Shown here piece by piece: positions 45,454 through 53,022 of a stretch of DNA of 64,000 nt. How positions within the stretch are numbered: the first letter of the stretch is position 1; every line of letters starts with the position of its first letter. Source of the stretch: DASZOC01 sp035550975 (lineage in GTDB: Bacteria; Actinomycetota; CADDZG01; WHSQ01). The stretch is from assembly GCA_035550975.1 (NCBI GenBank), contig DASZOC010000066.1:34287-98286 (forward strand), written 5' to 3'. The notes below the pieces were generated by a model. That model saw nothing but the letters and a program-made list of their open reading frames with translations, did no database searches and was not told where the DNA came from. The translations under genes were made by a program, and so were the position numbers.

Positions 45454-46238
45454 TGCATCAAGGGGCGTGGTTGCTATGGGCGACCGCGGCGGGACTGGTG
45501 GCGATCTCGACCACCAACCCGTTCTATCTCCTCGCGCTGGTGGGAGTGGCGCTGCTGGTACACGCCGCGTGCGCACGTCCGGGACCCGCACTTCGGTCTC
45601 TCAAGGTTTTCGTGGCGTTCGGGTTGATCACGATCGTGACCCGCACCGGGCTCACTTTCCTCAGCCCCCCGGTGAGTGCCAGCAGCGTCGTCACCGGTTT
45701 GCTCGAGGGATTACGCCTCGCGACCCTGCTCACCGTGTTCGGAACGTTCAACGCGGTCAGCGATCCGTCGGCGATCTTGAAGCTCGCGCCGCGCCGCTTC
45801 CATGAGGCATCGCTAGCTGCGGCACTCGCGTTATCGATCGCCCCACGAACGGTCGTCGCGGCCGGCGAGGTACGTGAGGCTCAGCGCATGCGAGGCATCC
45901 ACGTATCGCGTCTCAGGATGTTGCCGGCGCTGGCCGTACCGGTTCTCGAGACGGGCATGGAACAGGCGATGGCGCTGGCCGAATCGATGGACGCGCGCGG
46001 TCACGGGCGCGGCCGCCGTTCCCGCTATCGCACCCAGAGGTGGGATCGAGGTTCGCTTGCGGTCTCGTTGGGGGCGGCACTGGCGCTCGCGGTCTTCGTC
46101 ATCGCGGGACGCATCGGGCATGGCGACCTTTCGGTGAGCACCTATCCCTTGGTGTGGCCCGACGTCTCAGTGGTACTCGTCGGCATCCTGCTGGCACTCT
46201 GCGTCCCTGTTGCCGTCGATCCCGCGCCGCAACGCTGA
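45453..46238 (+). CDS. ecfT: ECF transporter membrane coupling protein
   Basis: 261 residues with about six membrane helices. The EcfT coupling helices carry the two expected motifs that contact the ATPases: REAQRMRG (141-148) and SMDARGHG (178-185). The start is GTG, sharing one base with the previous stop (TAGTG). It passes ATP-driven motion from EcfA to the S-component. Position between the cobalamin-related proteins and the EcfA/S genes makes it a dedicated (group I) ECF module for cobalamin. Confidence 0.92.
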   Translation: MHQGAWLLWATAAGLVAISTTNPFYLLALVGVALLVHAACARPGPALRSLKVFVAFGLITIVTRTGLTFLSPPVSASSVVTGLLEGLRLATLLTVFGTFNAVSDPSAILKLAPRRFHEASLAAALALSIAPRTVVAAGEVREAQRMRGIHVSRLRMLPALAVPVLETGMEQAMALAESMDARGHGRGRRSRYRTQRWDRGSLAVSLGAALALAVFVIAGRIGHGDLSVSTYPLVWPDVSVVLVGILLALCVPVAVDPAPQR

Positions 46239-46257
46239 GAGCCGGTCTAGCGACACC

Positions 46258-47850
46258 ATGACCGTTGCCGTCGAGATGAGCAACGTCTCTTTCTCGTATC
46301 CCGATGCCGAAGCCCCCGCGCTGCGCGACGTCTCGCTCGAGATCGAGTCAGGCTCGTTGCTGCTCGTCGCCGGGCCGACCGGCTCGGGGAAGTCGACCTT
46401 GTTGCGCGCCATGAACGGCCTGGTCCCGCACTTCAGCGGCGGCTCGTTCGCCGGACGCGTATGCACCGAAGGGCGTGACACGGTGGAGCACCCACCGCGC
46501 TACCTCGCAGACGTCGTCGCGTTCGTTCCTCAAGAGGTGCAGGCGGCGTTCGTGCTGGATCGCGTCGAGGACGAGGTCGCCTACGCCATGGAGAACCTCG
46601 CCATCGAGCCGCGGGTGATGCGTCGGCGGGTTGAAGAGGTGTTGGACATCGTGGGGATCGAGCCGCTCCGAAGCCGCCGCGTCGACTCGTTATCTGGAGG
46701 CGAACTCCAGCGCGTCGCCATAGCGGCCGCGCTCGCACCCGGCGCTCACATCCTGTTGCTCGACGAACCAACCAGTCAGTTGGACCCCCAAGGCGCCGAA
46801 GACGTTCTGAACGTGCTGCAGCGACTGGTCCACGACCTGGGTTACACGGTCGTCCTCGCCGAGCACCGGCTCGACCGCGTCGCGACCTACGCCGATAACG
46901 CGCTCGGCTGCCTCGACGGCAGCGTTACGGCAGGGGCGGTGCCAGACATCCTCGATCTTCTACAGGCGGGTCCTCCCGTCACGCGGTTGGGCCGGTTGCT
47001 CGGTTGGAAGCCGCCGCCACTCACGGTGCGGGACGCGCGCGCCGCGGCTTCCACGCTGCACCTACCCGAGCCGGCGTCGGTCCCCGCAGCGTCCTCTGTC
47101 CCGAGCGGTGATAGCGGCGCCGACGCGGTACTTGTCTGCACCGACCTCGGTGCCGAGTACGAGGGTGTCGTCGCGTTACGGGATGTTTCGTTGTCTTTCG
47201 GCGCGGGCGAGGTGGTGTCGTTGGTGGGGCGCAACGGAGCCGGGAAGTCGACGCTGCTTCGGTGTTTAGCGGGATTGCACGTTCCGTCCGCTGGTCAGGT
47301 CCGATGGCTCGGACGTCAACCGCGGACCGGGCGCGACGTCGCGCTGTGCCCGCAATCGCCGGAGACATTGCTCTTCTCGCCGACGGTGCGCGAAGAGGTG
47401 GCGGTAACGATGCGCTCGTCTGGTTCGCCGCGAGCCGTCGACGACTACCTCGACGAGCTCGGCCTCACGGAGCTGTCGCAGCGCCATCCGCGCGACGTCT
47501 CTGCGGGACAACGACTGCTGGTTGCCGTAGCTGCTGTAGCCGCAACGGAGGCGCCCATCATCCTGCTCGATGAGCCGACGCGAGGTCTCGATCCTGAATC
47601 GAAGTCGATGCTGGCAGCGATATTCGAAACCTGGTCCCGCCACGGCCGTGTGGTGATCCTGGCCACCCACGACGTCGAGCTTGCCGCCGAGCTTGCCCAC
47701 CGCGTCGTGATGCTCTCCGGCGGCGAAGTCATCGCCGACGGAGAGCCCGGCGATGTCCTTGCGGACTCATCGGTGTTCTCGCCGCAGATGACGCGCGTCT
47801 TCGGTCGCGGGTGGCTGACTCCCGAGCAGGTTGCGGCGGCCGTCGGATGA
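46258..47850 (+). CDS. ecfA: ECF transporter ATPase, two ABC domains fused
   Basis: 530 residues with two complete ABC domains, a fused EcfA-EcfA' pair. Domain 1 (about 5-250): Walker A GPTGSGKST, signature LSGGELQRVAIAAAL, Walker B LLLDEPTSQLD. Domain 2 (about 300-520): GRNGAGKST, a degenerate signature VSAGQRLLVAVAAV and LLDEPTRGLD. The weak second signature suggests that the two ATP sites are unequal. The ATG at 46258 lies 20 bases after ecfT; an in-frame ATG at 46210 inside ecfT is less likely. The end overlaps the S-component gene by 4 bases (ATGA). Confidence 0.93.
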   Translation: MTVAVEMSNVSFSYPDAEAPALRDVSLEIESGSLLLVAGPTGSGKSTLLRAMNGLVPHFSGGSFAGRVCTEGRDTVEHPPRYLADVVAFVPQEVQAAFVLDRVEDEVAYAMENLAIEPRVMRRRVEEVLDIVGIEPLRSRRVDSLSGGELQRVAIAAALAPGAHILLLDEPTSQLDPQGAEDVLNVLQRLVHDLGYTVVLAEHRLDRVATYADNALGCLDGSVTAGAVPDILDLLQAGPPVTRLGRLLGWKPPPLTVRDARAAASTLHLPEPASVPAASSVPSGDSGADAVLVCTDLGAEYEGVVALRDVSLSFGAGEVVSLVGRNGAGKSTLLRCLAGLHVPSAGQVRWLGRQPRTGRDVALCPQSPETLLFSPTVREEVAVTMRSSGSPRAVDDYLDELGLTELSQRHPRDVSAGQRLLVAVAAVAATEAPIILLDEPTRGLDPESKSMLAAIFETWSRHGRVVILATHDVELAAELAHRVVMLSGGEVIADGEPGDVLADSSVFSPQMTRVFGRGWLTPEQVAAAVG

Positions 47851-49532
47851 GAGCGCGTACGCAGCTGGCGGTCGTCACGCTGGTCGTGGCGAACCTGCTG
47901 GGGCTCGCTGCCTTCCTGTGGCCTTTCCTCCTGCCTGGCGTCATCGGGGGAGAGGACGCGCACCGTGTCGATGCGCCGTGGATCGTCGTGGGGTTGCTGA
48001 TCTGCCTCGGGACACTGTTGTTCGTGGAGCTCGGTCGCGGAGGGATGGGCCCCAAGACCGTCGCCTTGGTCGGTGTCTTGGGCGCGGCGATGGTGGCGCT
48101 GCGTTTGCCCGGTTTCGTCGCGGGGTTCTCCGCGATGTTCATCATCGTGCTCCTTGCGGGCAACGCGTTCGGACCGTCGTTCGGGTTCATCCTCGGCGCG
48201 ACCGGGATGTTCGCGTCGGGGTTGTTCGTCGGCGGGATCGGACCGTGGTTGCCTTTCCAGATGGTGGCGGTCGCGTGGGTCGGCATGGGCGCAGGCGTCA
48301 TGCCGCGCGGCCCGCAGTGGGGGATACGGATCGCCGCGCTCGCCGCGTACGGCGTCTTCAGCGGGTTCGCGTTCGGGGCGATCATGAACCTGTGGTCGTG
48401 GCCTTACCTCGCGGGGTCTGCCGGGATCGGCTGGCACCCGGAGCTCGGCATGGCCGCGAACCTGCGCAGCTACGCAACCTTCTATCTGGTCACCTCATTG
48501 ACGTGGGACGTCTTCCGCGCCGCCGGCAATGCGATCCTCGTCCTCGTCCTCGGGCGTCCGCTGCTACGCGTTCTCGACAGAGCCGCTCTCCGGATGCGTC
48601 TGCAGGTACGTCCGGTCGTTCTCGTCGTGCTCACTGTCGCGCTCGCCCTACCGCTGGTCGCGTGCCGCTCGGGGAATGAACCCGGAGCGGCTCCCTCGCC
48701 TGCCGCCTCCGATGGGTTCCCGGTCACCGTTGCGGCCGCCAACGGGGAGGTCGTCGTGCCTCGACGGCCCCAGCGGATCGTGTCGTTGTCGCCTACGGCT
48801 ACCGAGATGCTGTTCGCGATCGGCGCCGGTGACCAGGTGATCGCGGCCGACGAGAGCTCCAACTATCCGCCCGAGGCTCCCGATACCGACCTCTCCGGTA
48901 GTGCACCCGATGTCGACGCGGTCGTTGCTTACGAACCCGATCTCGTCGTGGCGTCGGAGGACCCGGAAGACCTAGAACGATCGCTCGCGGAGCGCGACGT
49001 CCCGTTCCTGTGGCAACCTGCGGCCCGCACGTTCGACGACACGTACGGGCAGCTGAAGACTCTCGGCGCGGCGACCGGTTACGCCGATGGGGCGTTGCAG
49101 GTGATCGACTCGATGCTCAAGGACATCGACGAGATCCGGTCGTCGGTCCCGACTTTCGACGAGCCTCCGACCTACTTCCACGAGATCGACGACTCCTATC
49201 GCACCGCCACGTCCATGACCTTCATCGGGATGGTCTACGGCTCGCTCGGCCTGAGGAACATCGCCGACGCCGCCGACGCTGCGACTCCCTACCCGCAACT
49301 CTCTGCGGACTACATCATCGAAGCCGACCCCGATCTGATCTTCCTTGCCGACACGAAGTGCTGCGGTCAATCGGCCGCGTCGGTCGCACGCCGCCCCGGG
49401 TGGGGTCAGATCACGGCCGTCCGCACCGGCGGCATAATCGAGCTGGACTACGAGATCACCAGCCGCTGGGGGCCCCGCCTGGTGGACTTCCTGAGAGCAG
49501 TCGCAACCGCCCTGCAGGATGTGAAGGCGTAA
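47847..49532 (+). CDS. ECF S-component fused to BtuF-like cobalamin-binding protein
   Basis: 561 residues on one open frame. The N-terminal part (about 1-245) has six to seven membrane helices with GNAFGPSFGFILGATGMFAS and GGIGPWLPFQMVAVAWVGMGAG, typical of ECF S-components of the CbrT-like group. The C-terminal part (about 290-561) is a helical-backbone metal receptor (PF01497, BtuF-like): RIVSLSPTATEMLFAIGAGD, YEPDLVVAS, and ADTKCCGQSAASVARRPGWG. Between them lies a hydrophobic stretch (257-272) ending in LVAC (Cys273), which resembles a lipoprotein signal. An internal ATG (residue 250, base 48594) has no ribosome site, so a true fusion is favoured, perhaps cut by signal peptidase II. The S part would take cobalamin captured by the BtuF part. 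Confidence 0.88.
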   Translation: MRARTQLAVVTLVVANLLGLAAFLWPFLLPGVIGGEDAHRVDAPWIVVGLLICLGTLLFVELGRGGMGPKTVALVGVLGAAMVALRLPGFVAGFSAMFIIVLLAGNAFGPSFGFILGATGMFASGLFVGGIGPWLPFQMVAVAWVGMGAGVMPRGPQWGIRIAALAAYGVFSGFAFGAIMNLWSWPYLAGSAGIGWHPELGMAANLRSYATFYLVTSLTWDVFRAAGNAILVLVLGRPLLRVLDRAALRMRLQVRPVVLVVLTVALALPLVACRSGNEPGAAPSPAASDGFPVTVAAANGEVVVPRRPQRIVSLSPTATEMLFAIGAGDQVIAADESSNYPPEAPDTDLSGSAPDVDAVVAYEPDLVVASEDPEDLERSLAERDVPFLWQPAARTFDDTYGQLKTLGAATGYADGALQVIDSMLKDIDEIRSSVPTFDEPPTYFHEIDDSYRTATSMTFIGMVYGSLGLRNIADAADAATPYPQLSADYIIEADPDLIFLADTKCCGQSAASVARRPGWGQITAVRTGGIIELDYEITSRWGPRLVDFLRAVATALQDVKA

Positions 49533-49546
49533 AGAGACGCCTTCAC
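49521..49546 (+). terminator. hairpin overlapping the stop codon of the S-BtuF gene
   Basis: GTGAAGGCGT (49521-49530) and ACGCCTTCAC (49537-49546) form a perfect 10-bp stem with a 6-base loop. The stop codon TAA (49530-49532) lies at the stem/loop junction. There is no U-run. The right arm includes most of the -35 box of the rnpB promoter, so the hairpin may end or shield the 3' end of the cobalamin operon mRNA. Confidence 0.65.
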
Positions 49547-49570
49547 ATGGAATCGCCGAGGGCGGATAAT
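49542..49570 (+). promoter_or_regulatory. sigma70-type promoter of rnpB
   Basis: TTCACA (49542-49547) and GATAAT (49565-49570) are separated by 17 bases and each match the housekeeping consensus at 5 of 6 positions. The -10 box is 14 bases before the inferred mature 5' end of RNase P RNA, so the primary transcript may start within a few bases of it. It is among the clearest housekeeping-type promoter-like sequences I noticed in the window. Confidence 0.72.
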
Positions 49571-49584
49571 CGTTGGTGCATCAC

Positions 49585-49964
49585 GGAGCAGGCCGGGTGG
49601 CCGCGGCGCAGGAGACTGCGTCGAGGAAAGTCCGGACTCCACAGGGCAGGACGCTGGTGAAAGTGCCAGGCGGTGCGAGCCGCGGAAAGTGCAACAGAGA
49701 GCAGACCGCCTCAGCGGTCGCTACCTCGAGGGGTGGTGACCGCCGGTGAGGGTGAAAGGGTGAGGTAAGAGCTCACCAGCGTGCCGGGTGACCGGTGCGG
49801 CTAGGCAAACCCCGTCCGGAGCAAGACCAAGCAGGGGGCGAGTGGCCCGCTCTATAACCCCCGGGTAGGTCGCTAGAGGCGAACGGCAACGTTCGTCCCA
49901 GATGGATGGCCACCCCAACCGCTGAAGGAAGCGGTGGACAGGATCCGGCTTACAGGCCCGCTCC
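49585..49964 (+). ncRNA. rnpB: RNase P RNA, bacterial type A
   Basis: Catalytic RNA that trims the 5' leader of tRNA precursors. The 5' strand of P1 (GGAGC-A-GGCC, from 49585) pairs with the 3' end (GGCC-C-GCTCC, ending 49964). The conserved P4/CR I stretch GAGGAAAGTCCGGACTCC lies at 49623-49640. Other hallmarks are GGTGAAAGTGCC, GGAAAGTGCAACAGAGAGCA, GGGTGAAAGGGTGAGGTAAGAG and the 3' part CCGGCTTACAGGCC. The length of 380 bases is normal for high-GC Actinomycetota. A promoter and a terminator flank it, so it is its own transcription unit. Confidence 0.96.
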
Positions 49965-49971
49965 GATGTGT

Positions 49972-50006
49972 GAGGCCCCCCGGGAAACCGGGGGGCCTCT
50001 CCTTTT
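49972..50006 (+). terminator. Rho-independent terminator of rnpB
   Basis: GAGGCCCCCCGG (49972-49983) pairs exactly with CCGGGGGGCCTC (49988-49999) around a GAAA tetraloop, followed by TCCTTTT. It lies 7 bases after the mature 3' end of RNase P RNA. Its right arm and U-run also form the beginning of the first copy of a tandem repeat, so alternative folds are possible. Confidence 0.9.
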
Positions 50007-50137
50007 GGAAAGGCGCGCAGCGCCGAAAAGGAGAGGCCAGTCCCGCAGCACGCCCATCGTTCCCCCGCCTCTCCTTTTAGAAGGCGCGCAGCGGCGAAAA
50101 GGAGAGGCCAGTCCCGCAGCACGCCCATCGTCCCCCC
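49995..50137. repeat. two tandem copies of a 71-72 bp hairpin-bearing repeat
   Basis: Copy 1 is 49995-50066 (72 bp) and copy 2 is 50067-50137 (71 bp), with only a few differences; a short stub of a third (GCCTC) begins at 50138. Each copy holds an inverted repeat, GCCTCTCCTTTT and AAAAGGAGAGGC (49995-50006 with 50026-50037; 50067-50078 with 50097-50108), around a GC-rich loop that in copy 1 itself folds (GGCGC-GCA-GCGCC). No gene is seen in it. It separates rnpB from the 3' end of the convergent histidine kinase gene. Confidence 0.9.
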
Positions 50138-50153
50138 GCCTCGGGGTGCGGGA

Positions 50154-51902
50154 TCAGGCCTGGGTGCGGGGGAGCCGGAAGCTGAAAGTGGCGCCCGCGC
50201 CGGGCTCGCTGTCGACCCAGATCTCGCCGTCGTGGGCGTCGACGATCGAATGCGACAGGTATAGCCCGAGGCCGGAGCCGGGCTTGCGGTCCGGGCCGGT
50301 GGACAATCTCGTGAACCGCTGGAACAGACGCTTTTTGTCGGCATCGGAGATACCCGGCCCCTCGTCCGTCACCGACACACAGACGCCGTTCCGTTCCGGT
50401 GCAACCGTCACCGAGATCGCCTTATCGTCGCCCGAGAACTTCACTGCATTCGAGATCAGGTTCAACAGGACCTGCTTGACGCGGTCGCCGTCGGCCACGC
50501 AGACGGCGTCGCCGCGGCCAACCTTCAGCTCGGTCCGGTCGGCGGCCCCCGCATCGGTCACGGCTTCCCGCGCAAGGGCGGCGAGGTCGACCCGGCTCAG
50601 CTGCAGCTCCATACCGTCCTGGTCGATCGCCTCGAGGTCGAGCACCTCCGAGACGAGGCGCGTCAGGCGGCGTGCTTCGCGTCCGAGCGTCTCGATCAGC
50701 TCGTCGCGTTGTTCCGCCGAGAGTGCGCTCTGCCTCTTCTTCAGGATGTCCGCGATGCCGGCAACGACCGTCATCGGAGAACGTAGCTCGTGCGACACCA
50801 TCGCGACGAAGTCGCTGCGCATCTCATCGAGGTGGCGCAGGCGTTCTGCGGTCTCGACGGCCTGGCTGAAACGACGGGCGTGGTTCAGGGCGATCGAGAC
50901 CTCCCGAGCGGCGGCCTCGATCAAGGCGATCTCGCCTTCGGCCCACTTGCGCGGTGTCCTCGAGTGGAACGCGACCACGCCGAGCAGCTCGTTGCCCCAC
51001 TCGAGAGGGGCTGCCAAAACGGCGCGCGTGCCATGCTGTACGAGTTCGATCCTGATGTTGGGCCGCGCGCTTTCTGCCAGCCGCTCGTCTTCCATGACGT
51101 CGTCGGTCCATTGCACCTGGCGGGTTCTCATGACCATCTCGGAGATCGGAAACCTGACGCGTTCGTCTGTCTTCAGGCTGGGCGTGCCGGTCGAGTCCCA
51201 CTCGGCGCGGATCTCGCCGAGGCCGATCCCGCCTGCTTCGGTGACGAGGTGGATGAATGCGCGGTCTACCTTCGCGGCGCGGCCGAGCGTCTCGACCGTT
51301 GCCGACAGGACCTCGTCGATGTCGAGCGAATGTCTGACCTTGGAAGAGATCTCGCTCATCAGCGCGCTTCGTTCCGATCGCTGCTTCTCGGCGGAATACA
51401 GGCGCGCGTTCGTGATGCCCACCGCCGCGATCGCGGCCATCGTCTCGAAGAACGTCTCGTCGTCGGCGTCGAAAGGAGGTTCATCCGGTGTCTTGGTGAG
51501 GTAGAGGGCCCCGACGAGCTGGCCGCGGCTCTGCAACGGAACCCCAAGGAATGCGTGCATCGGAACGTGATGGTCGGGGAAGCCGACCGACGCGGGATGA
51601 TCCTGCAGCGATCCGATCCGGACCGTCTTCCGCTCGTCGATGATGAGCCCCAGCAACCCTTTGCCCTCGGGGAGGTGTGGCAGCAGCGCGACCTGCTCGT
51701 CCGTGAGGCCCCTGTACTGGAAGCTCTCGATCGCACCCTCGGGAGACACGGTGACCGCGGCTCCGTACTGCGCGCCGGTCAGCTCCATCGACCGTTCGAC
51801 GATCGCCAGCAACACGTGCTCGACGTCGAGGTCGCCCGTCAGCTGGAGGGTCGTGTCGAGGAACGTCGAGAGCAGGTTCCTCGGATCGAGCTGTATGCGC
51901 AT
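50154..51902 (-). CDS. GAF-GAF sensor histidine kinase
   Basis: 582 residues with no membrane segment, so a soluble sensor kinase. Two GAF domains (about 25-165 and 185-335) bind an unknown small ligand or chromophore. The HisKA domain has the phospho-acceptor His371 in FVAMVSHELRSPMTV. The HATPase domain has the N box NLISNAVKFS, G1 DEGPGIS and G2 GSGLGLYLS. It starts with ATG at 51902 and is divergent from ridA. No response regulator is adjacent, so the partner is unknown. The 3' end faces the tandem hairpin repeats. Confidence 0.94.
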   Translation of the reverse strand: MRIQLDPRNLLSTFLDTTLQLTGDLDVEHVLLAIVERSMELTGAQYGAAVTVSPEGAIESFQYRGLTDEQVALLPHLPEGKGLLGLIIDERKTVRIGSLQDHPASVGFPDHHVPMHAFLGVPLQSRGQLVGALYLTKTPDEPPFDADDETFFETMAAIAAVGITNARLYSAEKQRSERSALMSEISSKVRHSLDIDEVLSATVETLGRAAKVDRAFIHLVTEAGGIGLGEIRAEWDSTGTPSLKTDERVRFPISEMVMRTRQVQWTDDVMEDERLAESARPNIRIELVQHGTRAVLAAPLEWGNELLGVVAFHSRTPRKWAEGEIALIEAAAREVSIALNHARRFSQAVETAERLRHLDEMRSDFVAMVSHELRSPMTVVAGIADILKKRQSALSAEQRDELIETLGREARRLTRLVSEVLDLEAIDQDGMELQLSRVDLAALAREAVTDAGAADRTELKVGRGDAVCVADGDRVKQVLLNLISNAVKFSGDDKAISVTVAPERNGVCVSVTDEGPGISDADKKRLFQRFTRLSTGPDRKPGSGLGLYLSHSIVDAHDGEIWVDSEPGAGATFSFRLPRTQA

Positions 51903-51980
51903 CTAAGCCTGCCTAGTCTCCCAATAGCCCGTGCGTGCCATTCTTGGGTATAGCCCGCCGTCAACGCAAGGAGTCAAAGC

Positions 51981-52361
51981 ATGTCGAAACTGCTCATAAC
52001 GACGGAGAACGCGCCCGAAGCCGTCGGTCCGTACTCCCAGGCCGTCAGCGCTAACGGATTCGTCTTCTGTTCCGGCCAGATCCCACTCGACCCTGAAACG
52101 GGAGAGCTGGTGGGGGGATCGATCACGGATCAGACGCGCCGGTGCATGCAGAACCTCTCGGCGGTGCTAGAGGCGGCGAGCAGCAGCCTCGTTCACATGG
52201 TGAAGGTAACGGTGTATCTCACCGACATCGACGACTACGCGGAATTCAACTCTGCATACGAGGAGTTCGTCGGCGCCGAGCCGCCCGCGCGCGCAGCCTT
52301 CGCGGTGTCGGCGCTGCCTAAAGGTGCTCGCGTGGAGGTGGAGTGTGTCGCGCTCGTCTAA
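51981..52361 (+). CDS. ridA: RidA family enamine/imine deaminase
   Basis: Hydrolyses reactive 2-aminoacrylate and other enamines left by PLP enzymes. 126 residues, the usual length. Signature parts are AVGPYSQAVSANGFVFCSGQIPLDP near the start (split here as AVGPYSQAV and GQIPLDP), the late YEEFVGAEPPARAAFAV with the key Arg, and the C-terminal VEVECVAL. The ATG has CAAGGAG 9 bases upstream. It overlaps the convergent DCC-family gene by 4 bases at the stop codons. Confidence 0.94.
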   Translation: MSKLLITTENAPEAVGPYSQAVSANGFVFCSGQIPLDPETGELVGGSITDQTRRCMQNLSAVLEAASSSLVHMVKVTVYLTDIDDYAEFNSAYEEFVGAEPPARAAFAVSALPKGARVEVECVALV

Positions 52362-52774
52362 GGAAAGCGCCGCGGGCCGGGAGCCGTCGAGAAGAAGCGG
52401 CTGAGCTGCGATCGGCGTCCGGCGACGAAACGGTAGAGGACGCCGACCAGCCACGTCAGCCGCAACGCGCGGATCGTCTTACCGAGCCACGCGAGCGATG
52501 GGAGCAGGATCAAGAGCTCGACAGTAGCTACGCCCGCGGACACAGATCGTCCGCCGGCGCCGGCGAGGTGCCACGACGTCTCCCGTTCGTCCGGCGCGAT
52601 CGACTGCATGAACGGCTCGGCCTCAGGATCGTCGAACGGGAGGAAAGCGACTCGGCCCCCCCGGTCCAACCGCGCGACGAGGCGCGCCGTCGCGCGACAG
52701 AAGGGGCAGTTCCCGTTGTAGAGGACGACGGGGCGGTGCGCGCCGGCGCCGGCGGCAGGGCCCGCCGCTACCAT
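52358..52774 (-). CDS. DCC1-like thiol-disulfide oxidoreductase family protein
   Basis: 138 residues. The N-terminal thioredoxin-like fold has the family motif in the form LYNGNCPFC (about 18-26), where many members have YDGxCxxC (DxxCxxC), giving a CxxC redox pair. The later helical part (ATVELLILLPSLAWLGK) is typical of DUF393. The molecular role of the family is not established. The start at 52774 has no strong ribosome site. It lies 9 bases downstream of the small membrane protein gene on the same strand, which suggests cotranscription. Confidence 0.85.
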   Translation of the reverse strand: MVAAGPAAGAGAHRPVVLYNGNCPFCRATARLVARLDRGGRVAFLPFDDPEAEPFMQSIAPDERETSWHLAGAGGRSVSAGVATVELLILLPSLAWLGKTIRALRLTWLVGVLYRFVAGRRSQLSRFFSTAPGPRRFP

Positions 52775-52783
52775 GCGCGGGTG

Positions 52784-53005
52784 CTACTTGGACTCGCCGA
52801 CGACCTGGTCACCGAAGACGATCTTGACCTCGCGCTCGGGCGGCTGGCCCTCGACGGGCTCCAGTCCGGCCTCCTCGGGTGTCTGTGCATCCATCTTCGT
52901 CACGTAGTCCTCGAGCCTGCTCATCAACAGCAGGATCCCGGTGATCACGACCGGCCACGAGACCAGCACTATGAGGAGAAAGATCTGATAAGGGTCGACT
53001 GTCAC
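52784..53005 (-). CDS. small single-span membrane protein (73 aa)
   Basis: 73 residues from a GTG at 53005: one N-terminal membrane helix (IFLLIVLVSWPVVITGILLL) followed by an acidic cytoplasmic tail with EPVEGQPPEREVKIVFGD. No known family. Its start is only 17 bases from the start of the divergent M20 peptidase gene, with no ribosome site seen, so a leaderless mRNA is possible. It is followed closely by the DCC-family gene. Function is unknown. Confidence 0.65.
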   Translation of the reverse strand: MTVDPYQIFLLIVLVSWPVVITGILLLMSRLEDYVTKMDAQTPEEAGLEPVEGQPPEREVKIVFGDQVVGESK

Positions 53006-53022
53006 ACCCGGAAGTCTCGCGT

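Noticed and set aside
48594..49532. Separate btuF lipoprotein gene starting at the internal ATG
   Set aside because: No ribosome site before the ATG and the frame is continuous with the S-component, so one fused gene is annotated; the alternative is kept as a finding.
49995..50137. CRISPR array
   Set aside because: Only two copies, no unique spacers, and each copy is a hairpin unit; treated as a tandem repeat.
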